This document shows, piece after piece, positions 44,082 to 51,471 of a stretch of DNA of 55,135 bases; the stretch's first letter is position 1; each line of letters opens with the position of its first letter. The stretch comes from JAAKFL01 sp964629645. GTDB taxonomy: Bacteria > Chlamydiota > Chlamydiia > Chlamydiales > SLFE01. Where the stretch lies: positions 1 to 55,135 of the forward strand of contig CAZVSU010000004.1 of NCBI GenBank assembly GCA_964629645.1. Reading direction: 5' to 3'. Both the position numbers and the translations under genes were made by a program. The notes under the pieces are model-generated. The model worked only from the letters and a program-made list of their open reading frames with translations, was not told where the DNA came from and searched no databases.

Positions 44082-44516
44082 ATGCAGTCTCGATTGACCA
44101 TTCCCGGATATGGAGAGTTAAAAGAGGTCATTGTTGATGAAACAGTCTCGACAGAAGAGGCGGTTACCATGGAAGAGATTCATCAGTCCATCAGCGATCT
44201 GGCTGAAATCGAAGAGTCTTTGCTTGAAATCATCAACTATCAGGGCGAGTTGATTGATGAGGTTCAACAAAATATTGTCGAGACGCTCGAAAATGTCGTT
44301 GAATCTAAAAAAAAATTAGAAGAAGCCAGCCGCTTAAAAACAAAAAATCGCTGGCTCATTGTCTATGGGGGAGGGGGAGCAACGGCGGGAGCCGCCCTCG
44401 GAGCAACAGCAGGATTTTTAGCGGCAGGGCCGCTCGGCATGGCCGCGATGACGGCCGCCGGAGTCGCCGCCGGTTTTGGGATTGGGGGGCTATTGGGTCT
44501 GAGCAAGCAGCACTAA
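44082..44516 (+). CDS. SNARE-like coiled-coil membrane protein, Inc-like
   Basis: 144 residues from ATG 44082 (AGGAGG five bases upstream; ATG 44079 is possible). Residues 30-82 fit a Q-SNARE motif: with Gln54 as zero layer, the heptad layers are M30 I33 I37 L40 E44 L47 I51, Q54, then I58 V61 I65 T68 V72 S75 L79 A82. The context YQGELIDEVQQNI is strikingly like syntaxins (QGEMIDRIEYNV). A basic linker, ASRLKTKNRW, leads into a 45-residue Gly/Ala-rich hydrophobic region (93-140) with a GPLG turn at 116-119, resembling the bilobed hairpin of chlamydial inclusion membrane proteins. I infer a secreted inclusion-membrane protein that engages host SNAREs. A generic coiled coil is the alternative. 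Confidence 0.75.
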   Translation: MQSRLTIPGYGELKEVIVDETVSTEEAVTMEEIHQSISDLAEIEESLLEIINYQGELIDEVQQNIVETLENVVESKKKLEEASRLKTKNRWLIVYGGGGATAGAALGATAGFLAAGPLGMAAMTAAGVAAGFGIGGLLGLSKQH

Positions 44517-44529
44517 CCGTCAAACTGTC

Positions 44530-45606
44530 CTAGACAACAGATTCGCGATATTTCTGGACATAAGAGCGCCATATCAAGACGAGTCCTAAGACGATAAAGG
44601 GGATGCTTAGGACCTGGCCCATTCTTAATCCATTAATGATAACAACGCTTGTCTGCGGAACTTTGAAAAACTCGAGCAAGAATCGAGCTGAAAAAACCAA
44701 AGTGAAGAAAAGTCCTGAAAAAAAGCCGGGACCGTATGAGGCTCCTTTTTGTCTCCACAATGTAAAGCTGACGGCAAAAATGGCGCAGTAAGCCAATGCC
44801 TCGTAAAGCATAACGGGATGCCTTGGAACGACAGCGCTTCCGTCAGCGGGACGACCAAAAATAATGGCCCATGGTAGCGCCGATGGGGTTCCTAAAATCT
44901 CTTGATTCACGAAATTACCTACTCTGATAAAGGCCCCAGCGATGGGAACGGGCAGTGTGAAGAGGTCAAGAAAGGCAAAGTACCCGCCTGGCGGCAGGGC
45001 GTTTTTATGGCGGGCATAAAAGAAATAAGTCGCGATCAGAAGACCGACCGCAGCGCCGTGGCTGGCAAGCCCGCCATTCCAAACCATGAGGATATTGAGG
45101 GGATGCTCGAGGTTGAAAGAGAGCTCGTAGAACAAAACATGACCGAGGCGAGCCCCGATGAGCGTGCCTAAAATAGCATACCACAAAAGACGGTCGACAA
45201 GCCCGAAAGAGACATCATAAGCACTCTTGACTGTATCCTTGAATTCTTTGTGAAGGAGAGTCATTCCCTCTTGTCTATCTTGAGCAAATTCCGGGTCGTC
45301 AATCATGGCATTGATCTCAGCCAGAATTTCCTTTTTATGGTCAAGATCAAGAGGGGCGTCTATGCGGGATCTTAAAGGATTTTCTCGTATTTGACTCAGA
45401 AATTTTGGCCAATCCTTGATCCATTCAGAAGTGACGAGGCCACGTCTCCAAATCTGATGCTTCATGATGTAAATCATGAGCAAATAACAGCATGCGAATC
45501 CCGAGGCGAAAAGAATGCCGTACCAAGCAACTGGACGATCAATAATAGGGACTGTGAACGCTTCTCTATTGGGATTCCAAAATAGCCATAACAGTAAAGT
45601 GTCCAT
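44530..45606 (-). CDS. lgt: Prolipoprotein diacylglyceryl transferase with an internal insertion
   Basis: About 358 residues against 270-290 usually. It moves diacylglycerol from phosphatidylglycerol to the lipobox cysteine. Hallmarks are WYGILFASGF, GARLGHVLFYE, GGLASHGAAVG, RVGNFVNQEILG and PRHPVMLYEA. An extra hydrophilic stretch of some 75 residues (about 54-130) lies between the first two membrane segments. ATG 45606 is preferred; the longer frame begins at TTG 45642, inside the terminator region. Position next to tRNA-Pro and dnaA matches C. trachomatis. Confidence 0.94.
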   Translation of the reverse strand: MDTLLLWLFWNPNREAFTVPIIDRPVAWYGILFASGFACCYLLMIYIMKHQIWRRGLVTSEWIKDWPKFLSQIRENPLRSRIDAPLDLDHKKEILAEINAMIDDPEFAQDRQEGMTLLHKEFKDTVKSAYDVSFGLVDRLLWYAILGTLIGARLGHVLFYELSFNLEHPLNILMVWNGGLASHGAAVGLLIATYFFYARHKNALPPGGYFAFLDLFTLPVPIAGAFIRVGNFVNQEILGTPSALPWAIIFGRPADGSAVVPRHPVMLYEALAYCAIFAVSFTLWRQKGASYGPGFFSGLFFTLVFSARFLLEFFKVPQTSVVIINGLRMGQVLSIPFIVLGLVLIWRSYVQKYRESVV

Positions 45607-45643
45607 GCATTTAAATCTGTCAGTTATCAGGGAAAAAATCAAT

Positions 45644-45674
45644 AAAAAAGCTTCAGATCTTTCGACCTGAAGCT
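45644..45674 (-). terminator. Intrinsic terminator after tRNA-Pro
   Basis: On the minus strand, AGCTTCAG and CTGAAGCT form an 8-base stem with a ten-base loop, followed directly by a run of six T. It lies four bases downstream of the tRNA 3' end and just before lgt. Confidence 0.85.
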
Positions 45675-45677
45675 CGA

Positions 45678-45752
45678 TCGGAGTAGAGGGATTCGAACCC
45701 CCGACCTACTGCTCCCAAAGCAGCCGCGCTAGCCAAGCTGCGCTATACTCCG
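45678..45752 (-). tRNA. tRNA-Pro (anticodon UGG)
   Basis: A full cloverleaf of 75 nt: acceptor CGGAGTA paired with TACTCCG plus discriminator A, anticodon stem GCTGC/GCAGT with loop TTTGGGA (anticodon TGG), and a GGTTCGAATCC T-arm. The CCA end is not encoded. It reads towards lgt and is closed by its own terminator. Confidence 0.96.
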
Positions 45753-45859
45753 AATGACCAAGGTAAAACATACCATGAGGGAGTTTTTCGTTTCAAGAAT
45801 TTTGAACTTGAAATGTTCTTTTGAAACCGAAACATCAATCCCAAAGGGGGGATGGGATT
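45753..45859. other. tRNA upstream region
   Basis: Short gap between the tRNA 5' end and the family B repeat. It should hold the tRNA promoter on the minus strand; no good -35/-10 pair was singled out. Confidence 0.3.
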
Positions 45860-46023
45860 CTAGTACTTAGTTAACAAATTTTTTGATCAAATTCGGCATT
45901 ATAAGCGCCGCGATGAGCCGATCTCAATCGGCTCTATATTGTTAATATTGAGCCGATTAAGATCGGCTCATCCCGGCGGCTTAGAATTCGAATTTGTAGA
46001 AAAACTTTGTTAATAAGTACTAG
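45860..46023. repeat. Full-length 164-bp palindromic repeat (family B)
   Basis: The two halves are inverted copies of some 75 bp each: CTAGTACTTAGTTAACAAA at the left is mirrored by TTTGTTAATAAGTACTAG at the right, and two GAGCCGAT-type stem-loops flank an AT-rich centre. No ORF. The right end contains the stop codon (TAG) of the dnaA paralogue. Size, terminal repeats and lack of coding capacity suggest a MITE-like element; a large cruciform or terminator is the alternative. Confidence 0.8.
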
Positions 46024-47399
46024 GCGAGAAGATCGTTTTTGATCGAGGAAAGAGCCGATAAGATCTCTTGATTGCCCCTTTCCACTTCTTTTTCAATTCG
46101 TTTGATTCCAGACATTGCAGTCGAGTGGTCTCGATTAAAGAATGATCCAATTTTTGCGTAAGGCAGATTCAGCTTATCGCGGTACAAGTACATAGCGATT
46201 TGCCGGGCCAGAACAAAGTCCTGTTTTTGCGAGCTGCCGGCAAGCTCTTCTATGGGGACTCCATAATGGTCTGAAACAACAAAATTAATTTTGTCCGGAG
46301 TCAGTTCGTGTTTCTTTTCGGTCTCGATCAAATCCTTTAGGGCTAAAGATGCTTCAGAGACAGACAACTTTTCAGAAAGCGTTGGATCCCCGCCTTTCAT
46401 GTGGGTGCGGAGGATGAGAGCGTCGAGAGCTTTGACGAGCGACTTGGGATTCGAATTAAACGTATCGACAAGGAATGTTGCTGTCTTTGCGTTCAATCCG
46501 AAATTGAGTGCTGACGACTTCTTAGCCAAAAGTTTTTTATTTTGCGCTCGGTCCAGGGGAGCCATTGGGAGGACAATGCCCCATTCGAATCGACTGATCA
46601 AGCGCGGTTCGACATCTCGGAGATCTTGAGGGACACAGCTGGCTGATAATATAATCTGCTTACCCGCTAAATGAAGAGCGTTGAACGTATGGAAGAACTC
46701 TTCTTGGGTCGCTCCCTTCTTCGAAAAAATGTGGACGTCGTCAACGATGAGAACATCAGCTTGGCGGTAGGTTTGTCGAAAGCGGCTCATCTCGCCTGCA
46801 CGAATGGCCCGAACAACGTGGTCGGTAAACGTTTCGGCTCGAACATAAATGACATTCAACCCTTCTTTCCTCAGAGACGATGCTGTGGCCATCAAAAGAT
46901 GGGTTTTGCCTGTGCCTGAACGCCCATAGAAAAAGACTGGATTGAATGAAATGATATCTTTTTCGGAAAGCGCGGAACAATCACTTTCTGTCTCGTGATG
47001 GATGATTTCCTGCATCAACCTCAGCGGGATCAAATTGGCATCGGAGGGAATAAAGTTGTCCAAGGTGCAGAAAGGATCCAGCTGATCAAAGTGGAACTCA
47101 AAGGGTTCAGGCTTTTCGGTCACCCGTGGAGACTTGCGCTTCGAGGGACTTTGCTGTGGAAAGTCACTTGCAATTTTAAGGTGAATCTTAACTTTGCGCT
47201 GGTTATTCGTGACGAGCTCTTCTTCGGCTTTTTTCCTTATATGTTCTTCAAACCAAAGTGCTTGAAAATGGTTTTGGGCTTGGAGATAAAGATTTCCCGC
47301 GTCAAATTTGACGACCCGAAGGGGGGTTAGCCACTTTTTGACGATATTTGGCCCTAGCTGTTCTTCCTGCTTTTCAAGGAAGCATTCCCATGCACGCAT
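46020..47399 (-). CDS. dnaA: Chromosomal replication initiator paralogue
   Basis: 459 residues. Domain I at 1-75, linker, AAA+ domain with Walker A GRSGTGKTH (residues 159-167) and Walker B VLIVDDVHIF, and a C-terminal DNA-binding domain with NRDHSTAMSGIKRIEKE. Chlamydiae carry two DnaA genes; adjacency to yidC and lgt corresponds to CT250 of C. trachomatis. GAGGTG precedes the ATG. No cluster of DnaA boxes was seen nearby, so I do not call an origin. Confidence 0.94.
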   Translation of the reverse strand: MRAWECFLEKQEEQLGPNIVKKWLTPLRVVKFDAGNLYLQAQNHFQALWFEEHIRKKAEEELVTNNQRKVKIHLKIASDFPQQSPSKRKSPRVTEKPEPFEFHFDQLDPFCTLDNFIPSDANLIPLRLMQEIIHHETESDCSALSEKDIISFNPVFFYGRSGTGKTHLLMATASSLRKEGLNVIYVRAETFTDHVVRAIRAGEMSRFRQTYRQADVLIVDDVHIFSKKGATQEEFFHTFNALHLAGKQIILSASCVPQDLRDVEPRLISRFEWGIVLPMAPLDRAQNKKLLAKKSSALNFGLNAKTATFLVDTFNSNPKSLVKALDALILRTHMKGGDPTLSEKLSVSEASLALKDLIETEKKHELTPDKINFVVSDHYGVPIEELAGSSQKQDFVLARQIAMYLYRDKLNLPYAKIGSFFNRDHSTAMSGIKRIEKEVERGNQEILSALSSIKNDLLA

Positions 47400-47567
47400 G
47401 GCAGATCACCTCAAACAAGGATAGTGCTGAAATCACAAGTGTGCTCAACATTTAAAAGAAAAGCAATAAAAAAATGAATGAATTCTTTTTTTTTGAATGC
47501 CTCTGAAAACAACTGTGTTTTCTTGCAAATACTGTTTGATTGCGAGATGAATAAGCATTACGTCTTC

Positions 47568-50030
47568 TTATCTCTTTCTTTTTCTTCCTTTTTGGATTGG
47601 CTTTACAGGCTCAGCCTGAAGCTCGACACTTGATTTTTGAATCTGAGCCTTTTTGACCTGCATTTGGTTGACTCTTTGTTGTCCAAGTCCTAAAAAAGTC
47701 GAGCAGATCCAATAGAGACAGAGGCCCGAGGGGGCGTTATAAAACATAAAGGCAAAGAAAAAGGCCATGATGTTTCCAACGCCCAGCATCTGTCTTTCTT
47801 GCTCTGACATTTCTGATGGATCTTTAGATCTTGCTGTGATTTGCGTCTGTGCCAGCATGGACAGTCCGACGAGAACGGGAAGAAGATGAAATTCATTACC
47901 GATAAAGGGTATGGCGGTCTGCCAAGAAAAAAGCACGTCGGGTGCTGCAAGGTTATCGATCCATCCCGGAACAAAGGGCGCTCCTCTCAACTCGAAAGTC
48001 GATTTTAAAAGGTCAAACATTCCAATGAGGAAGGGAATTTGAATCAGAAAAGTCAGACATCCGCCGACAGGATTGACACCGGATTCTTTATAAACCTTAG
48101 ACATTTCGACCTGAAGTTTTTTCGGGTCGTTTTTATATCTCTCTTGAACCTCTTTCAGCCTTGGGGAAATTTCCTGCATTTTTTTCTGCGACTTGAAGCC
48201 CCAAGCAGTAAGAGGGTAAATCATGATCCTTAAGGCCACGGTCAAGAGAATAATTGAAATTCCCCACGATCCCGTCATTGAGTGGAAAAGGTTCATGAGT
48301 AGAAAGAGAAACTTCGAAAAGGGCTGGGAAATAAAAGCAAACCAGCCGTGGAAGCTCTGATTGGCGATGTAGTCGGGATTATATCCTGTTTCAGGATCGG
48401 AAAAATTTTGATCGATGCGGGTCAGAATAGGTGTTGCAAAGGGGCCGGCCACTATTCGAAACTTCATCGCTCCCCCTTTTCGGTTCAAAGGGAGCAGGTT
48501 CATGTAGCCCGGTATTTTTTCCGGATTAAAACGATCGTTTTGCTGGTCAATTAATGTCAATCGTGACGGAACAATGACTCCCGATATTTTTTCAGAGCGA
48601 AATCCAGGTTCTATCGGGCTCAATGGATCCATCACGACGCCGAAAAAACCGTTTGAATTTGTCAGCCAGTCCAGTTCTGTCGAATTGACAATTTTTGGAT
48701 CGGGGAGCGAAAGGGAGTCAACTTGTGAACTTCCCGACTTTGTCACCCTGACCTTAAGAGCAGGAGCTATAGCCCCGTTGATCCATTCAACGTCCGGTAT
48801 GCCGCTTGTTAGCCACAAACCACGGCTGTCACCTTCGATTTCGATGAGAAGATCGATGACGTAAGGAGCGTCTTGGGTCCCTTGATCGATCTCGTAGGTT
48901 TTTCTAATTTTTCGATGGGGCTGCTTGGCTTCGAAGACGATCTTATTAGCCTCAAATGTCGTGACTTGATAGATCAGCTGGCCCACTTCCGGATATTCAG
49001 AGACGACGTTGAATGCGTAGTAGTCTGCCGGAATGTCTTTCGACTGGCGCGGCGGTTTTTGAATCAGGTCGCGTCTTAAAAGCGGATAGTAACCGCCCAG
49101 TGCTCCGTTGTCGTGCTCCACTTTTTCTCCGGCCTCGTTGATAGTGACATAAGGCTTTGAAGGGAATCTTGCATTTTGCGGATTATTTTCAACCATATCG
49201 CGGTCGAATCCAATTTCTCTGACGACGCTTTTGGGGTTTTCGTCGGATTCAAATGGAAGGTTGATTTCTGTAATGGCGCCGCCTCGGTTGGAAAAGACGA
49301 GTTGCTGGTAAGCATTTTCTAAAACATAATACTTTTCGGTGCCATTCGTGGAATCGTAGGCTTCTTTCGTATCGACACGAGTTAAGACTTCGTCCAAATA
49401 TTGGTAGTCAGAGAGGGGAGTGAACAGCTTGTCTTTCGTGTTGTATGTGCCGACAGGGATGTATTGCCGATCGACTTTGAGAAGTGCAATCGCCGTTCCT
49501 GATGGCAATTGGTCTGCGTACTCCTCCGGAAAATCGGCTGCGAGTCTTTCAATTGGCAAGGTGATGTAGGAATTGCGATATTCCCCGAGGAAAGTCTTTC
49601 CTTCACTTAAAAAGATAAGCTGCAGATCGTAGCTGCCATAATTCGGGAGTGTTTTGAACGCGATGTTTCCTTGGCTTTCTCCAACATAAACGGCGGGAGT
49701 TTCAGGAAGACCGGTTTCAAAATCGAGGGTGTACTCTGCGCCGTCAAGTTCAATTTTTTCCGGGAGATTTTGTCTCTCTTTGATAAGGAGAATCTGCGAT
49801 CCGTATTTGAGAGCGTAGCGGTCTTGAAATTTGACAACGGGAAGGCTTTGAAAAGAGACTGATTTTTCATCGAGACGCTTGATGATCTCTTCTTTCTGTT
49901 TTTCCTTTTTTGCTTGTTCCTTGATCATCCACTCTTGCGCTCTTTGTTGATCCCAATAGGAAAAAAAAGTGTTAATGCCCAAAAGCGCGACTGTCATCGC
50001 AAAAACAAAAATTAAAGTACGCTTATCCAT
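47568..50030 (-). CDS. yidC: Membrane protein insertase YidC, long chlamydial form
   Basis: 820 residues, much longer than the 550 of E. coli but in line with the chlamydial 60 kDa inner membrane protein. One N-terminal membrane segment (residues 5-24), a periplasmic domain of some 560 residues, then the insertase core from about residue 590: MTGSWGISIILLTVALRIMIYPL, the GGCLTFLIQIPFLIGMFD region and YNAPSGLCLYWICST. The tail ends in a Lys/Arg cluster (KGRKRKR) that can contact the ribosome. The minus-strand gene lies upstream of dnaA. Confidence 0.95.
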   Translation of the reverse strand: MDKRTLIFVFAMTVALLGINTFFSYWDQQRAQEWMIKEQAKKEKQKEEIIKRLDEKSVSFQSLPVVKFQDRYALKYGSQILLIKERQNLPEKIELDGAEYTLDFETGLPETPAVYVGESQGNIAFKTLPNYGSYDLQLIFLSEGKTFLGEYRNSYITLPIERLAADFPEEYADQLPSGTAIALLKVDRQYIPVGTYNTKDKLFTPLSDYQYLDEVLTRVDTKEAYDSTNGTEKYYVLENAYQQLVFSNRGGAITEINLPFESDENPKSVVREIGFDRDMVENNPQNARFPSKPYVTINEAGEKVEHDNGALGGYYPLLRRDLIQKPPRQSKDIPADYYAFNVVSEYPEVGQLIYQVTTFEANKIVFEAKQPHRKIRKTYEIDQGTQDAPYVIDLLIEIEGDSRGLWLTSGIPDVEWINGAIAPALKVRVTKSGSSQVDSLSLPDPKIVNSTELDWLTNSNGFFGVVMDPLSPIEPGFRSEKISGVIVPSRLTLIDQQNDRFNPEKIPGYMNLLPLNRKGGAMKFRIVAGPFATPILTRIDQNFSDPETGYNPDYIANQSFHGWFAFISQPFSKFLFLLMNLFHSMTGSWGISIILLTVALRIMIYPLTAWGFKSQKKMQEISPRLKEVQERYKNDPKKLQVEMSKVYKESGVNPVGGCLTFLIQIPFLIGMFDLLKSTFELRGAPFVPGWIDNLAAPDVLFSWQTAIPFIGNEFHLLPVLVGLSMLAQTQITARSKDPSEMSEQERQMLGVGNIMAFFFAFMFYNAPSGLCLYWICSTFLGLGQQRVNQMQVKKAQIQKSSVELQAEPVKPIQKGRKRKR

Positions 50031-50107
50031 AGAAAATCAATCTCTTTTACACATGTCAAAAGAAAGATTAACAGAACGAGAGGTAACGCGCAAGAAATTC
50101 GGGGCTA

Positions 50108-50257
50108 TTTAACCCCTGATTGTACCCTCATCTCGTCTGATCGTCTGAAAGGTCGTTTAGAAGGTCTAGGGGACGTCTTCAAATTTGCAATCAACTTTAT
50201 TTGAAGACCTCCCCTTAGAGCGCTCACAGAGGATGAGGAGTACAACCAGGGGTTTAA
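50108..50257. repeat. 150-bp inverted-repeat element with a family A repeat inside
   Basis: TTTAACCCCTGATTGTAC at 50108 returns as the inverted GTACAACCAGGGGTTTAA at 50240-50257, and the match continues inward through CCTCATC. The arms are about 25 bp with two or three differences. Between them lies family A copy 3. The right arm includes the stop codon of the threonine dehydratase gene. Nested insertion of one repeat into another is the simplest reading. Confidence 0.65.
50166..50218. repeat. Family A palindromic repeat, copy 3
   Basis: 53 bp with CTAGGGGACGTCTTCAAATT at the left and ATTTGAAGACCTCCCCTTAG at the right around a TGCAATCAAC core, nearly identical to copy 1. Not directly at a stop codon, but inside the larger inverted-repeat element. 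Confidence 0.8.
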
Positions 50258-51207
50258 GGATGGGAAGACGAGCTGAGCAATGTTTCGAAATGATGATCAT
50301 CAATATTGCCGCCTGAAATCACGACGGCCACATCGCCTTGAAGACGGCGGCCGTTTTTTCCCATCAAGGCAGCAAACGCAGCGGCCCCAGAAGGTTCGAC
50401 GACGAGGTTCAGCTCTTCTTTCAGTAAACGCATCGCTTTGATGATAGAGGGGTCGGAGACAAGGACGGCCTCGTCGACAAACTCATTCAAAAGAGGCCAG
50501 TTGAGCTGACCAACCATTGGGGTCCGAAGCCCTTCGGCGATCGTTTCGGCTTGGGCAGCCACTAATCGGCCTTCTTTTCTGGAGCGGTAATAATCGGAGG
50601 CGCCCGAAGGTTCGACTCCAATTGTTTTGACGCTGTTTTTTTTGTGTTTAAGATAAACGGAACATCCGCTCATAAGGCCTCCGCCGCCAATGGGGCCGAC
50701 CATGGCACTAAGACTTGGCAGCTGCTCTAAAATTTCCAATGCGATTGTGCCCTGTCCTGCTATGACATCGCGATCGTCGTAAGGAGAGTAGACCTGCCAT
50801 TTCGGGTGCCGTTTTTGAAGCTGGTCGATTTCACGGTATTGGGCTTCGTAAGAGGGCGCTGTTAACACAACCTCAGCCCCCCATTTTTTCGTTCCTTCGA
50901 TCTTGACCCGAGGACTATCGCGGGGCATTACGATTGTGACGGGAAGATCAAGCTTATGCCCGGCCCAAGCAAGCGCTTGCGCAAAGTTTCCGCTAGAACG
51001 AGCCAGTGCCGGCGCCATTTTTTTCATCATGGCGTGAAGCGCTCCTCGAGCTTTGTAGCTCCCTGTTATTTGCCTATTTTCGCATTTGAAAAAAATGCGC
51101 CCGGCTAATCCGACTGCCCGGTCAATAGTTGGGCTGTTGACAAGGGGTGTCTTGACAATGCTGCTTTTGATTTTTTGGTAGGCGTCTTCAATCGCTTTGC
51201 CGTCCAT
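50254..51207 (-). CDS. Threonine dehydratase / serine racemase family enzyme
   Basis: About 317 residues, the size of catabolic TdcB or serine racemase. PLP lysine is Lys52 in TGSYKARGA; SSGNFAQALAW binds substrate; GPIGGGGLMSG is the phosphate-binding loop. No C-terminal regulatory ACT domain, so it is not the biosynthetic IlvA form. It would deaminate threonine or serine to 2-oxo acids. ATG 51207 has GAGGA upstream; the longer ORF to 51390 carries about 60 residues without similarity. Confidence 0.88.
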   Translation of the reverse strand: MDGKAIEDAYQKIKSSIVKTPLVNSPTIDRAVGLAGRIFFKCENRQITGSYKARGALHAMMKKMAPALARSSGNFAQALAWAGHKLDLPVTIVMPRDSPRVKIEGTKKWGAEVVLTAPSYEAQYREIDQLQKRHPKWQVYSPYDDRDVIAGQGTIALEILEQLPSLSAMVGPIGGGGLMSGCSVYLKHKKNSVKTIGVEPSGASDYYRSRKEGRLVAAQAETIAEGLRTPMVGQLNWPLLNEFVDEAVLVSDPSIIKAMRLLKEELNLVVEPSGAAAFAALMGKNGRRLQGDVAVVISGGNIDDHHFETLLSSSSHP

Positions 51208-51471
51208 GACTCGATCCTCAGGCGAAGATATCATTGCTTTTTCACACACACATAGATACACCCCGGTATGAGTTGACTGCAAGTTCAAAACAAGTTTTAC
51301 CCATGCCGAAAGGACGCTTAGGTTGAATCGTGTTGATGACAATAGACAATTCTGTTGAAAATAGGGGTGAAAAAGTCTTGGCGTCTTCATTTAAACTATT
51401 AAGAGACAATAGTTTGTAAAAAAAGGGACTTTTGAGTATAGTTCATTTTTTAGCTTTACGGTGTCACGAGA
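51208..51471. other. Divergent intergenic region
   Basis: Contains the TPR gene promoter on the plus strand and, on the minus strand, a weaker candidate (TTGCAG, 18 bases, TATCTA) about 50 bases before the dehydratase start. Nothing else recognised. Confidence 0.4.
51414..51442 (+). promoter_or_regulatory. Sigma70-type promoter of the TPR gene
   Basis: TTGTAA (51414-51419), a 17-base spacer and TATAGT (51437-51442), giving an expected start around 51450, some 20 bases before the GTG start codon. Confidence 0.6.

Noticed and set aside
47507..47524. GAAAACA/TGTTTTC hairpin between yidC and dnaA
   Set aside because: Seven AT-rich base pairs and no T-run in either direction; too weak to call a terminator.
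50021..50033. DnaA-box-like TTATCCATA at the yidC start
   Set aside because: Single copy with one mismatch, fully explained by the MDKR codons of yidC; no box cluster nearby, so no origin is claimed.
51208..51390. N-terminal extension of the threonine dehydratase
   Set aside because: Sixty-one residues without family similarity; the 317-residue form has the usual length and a ribosome site.
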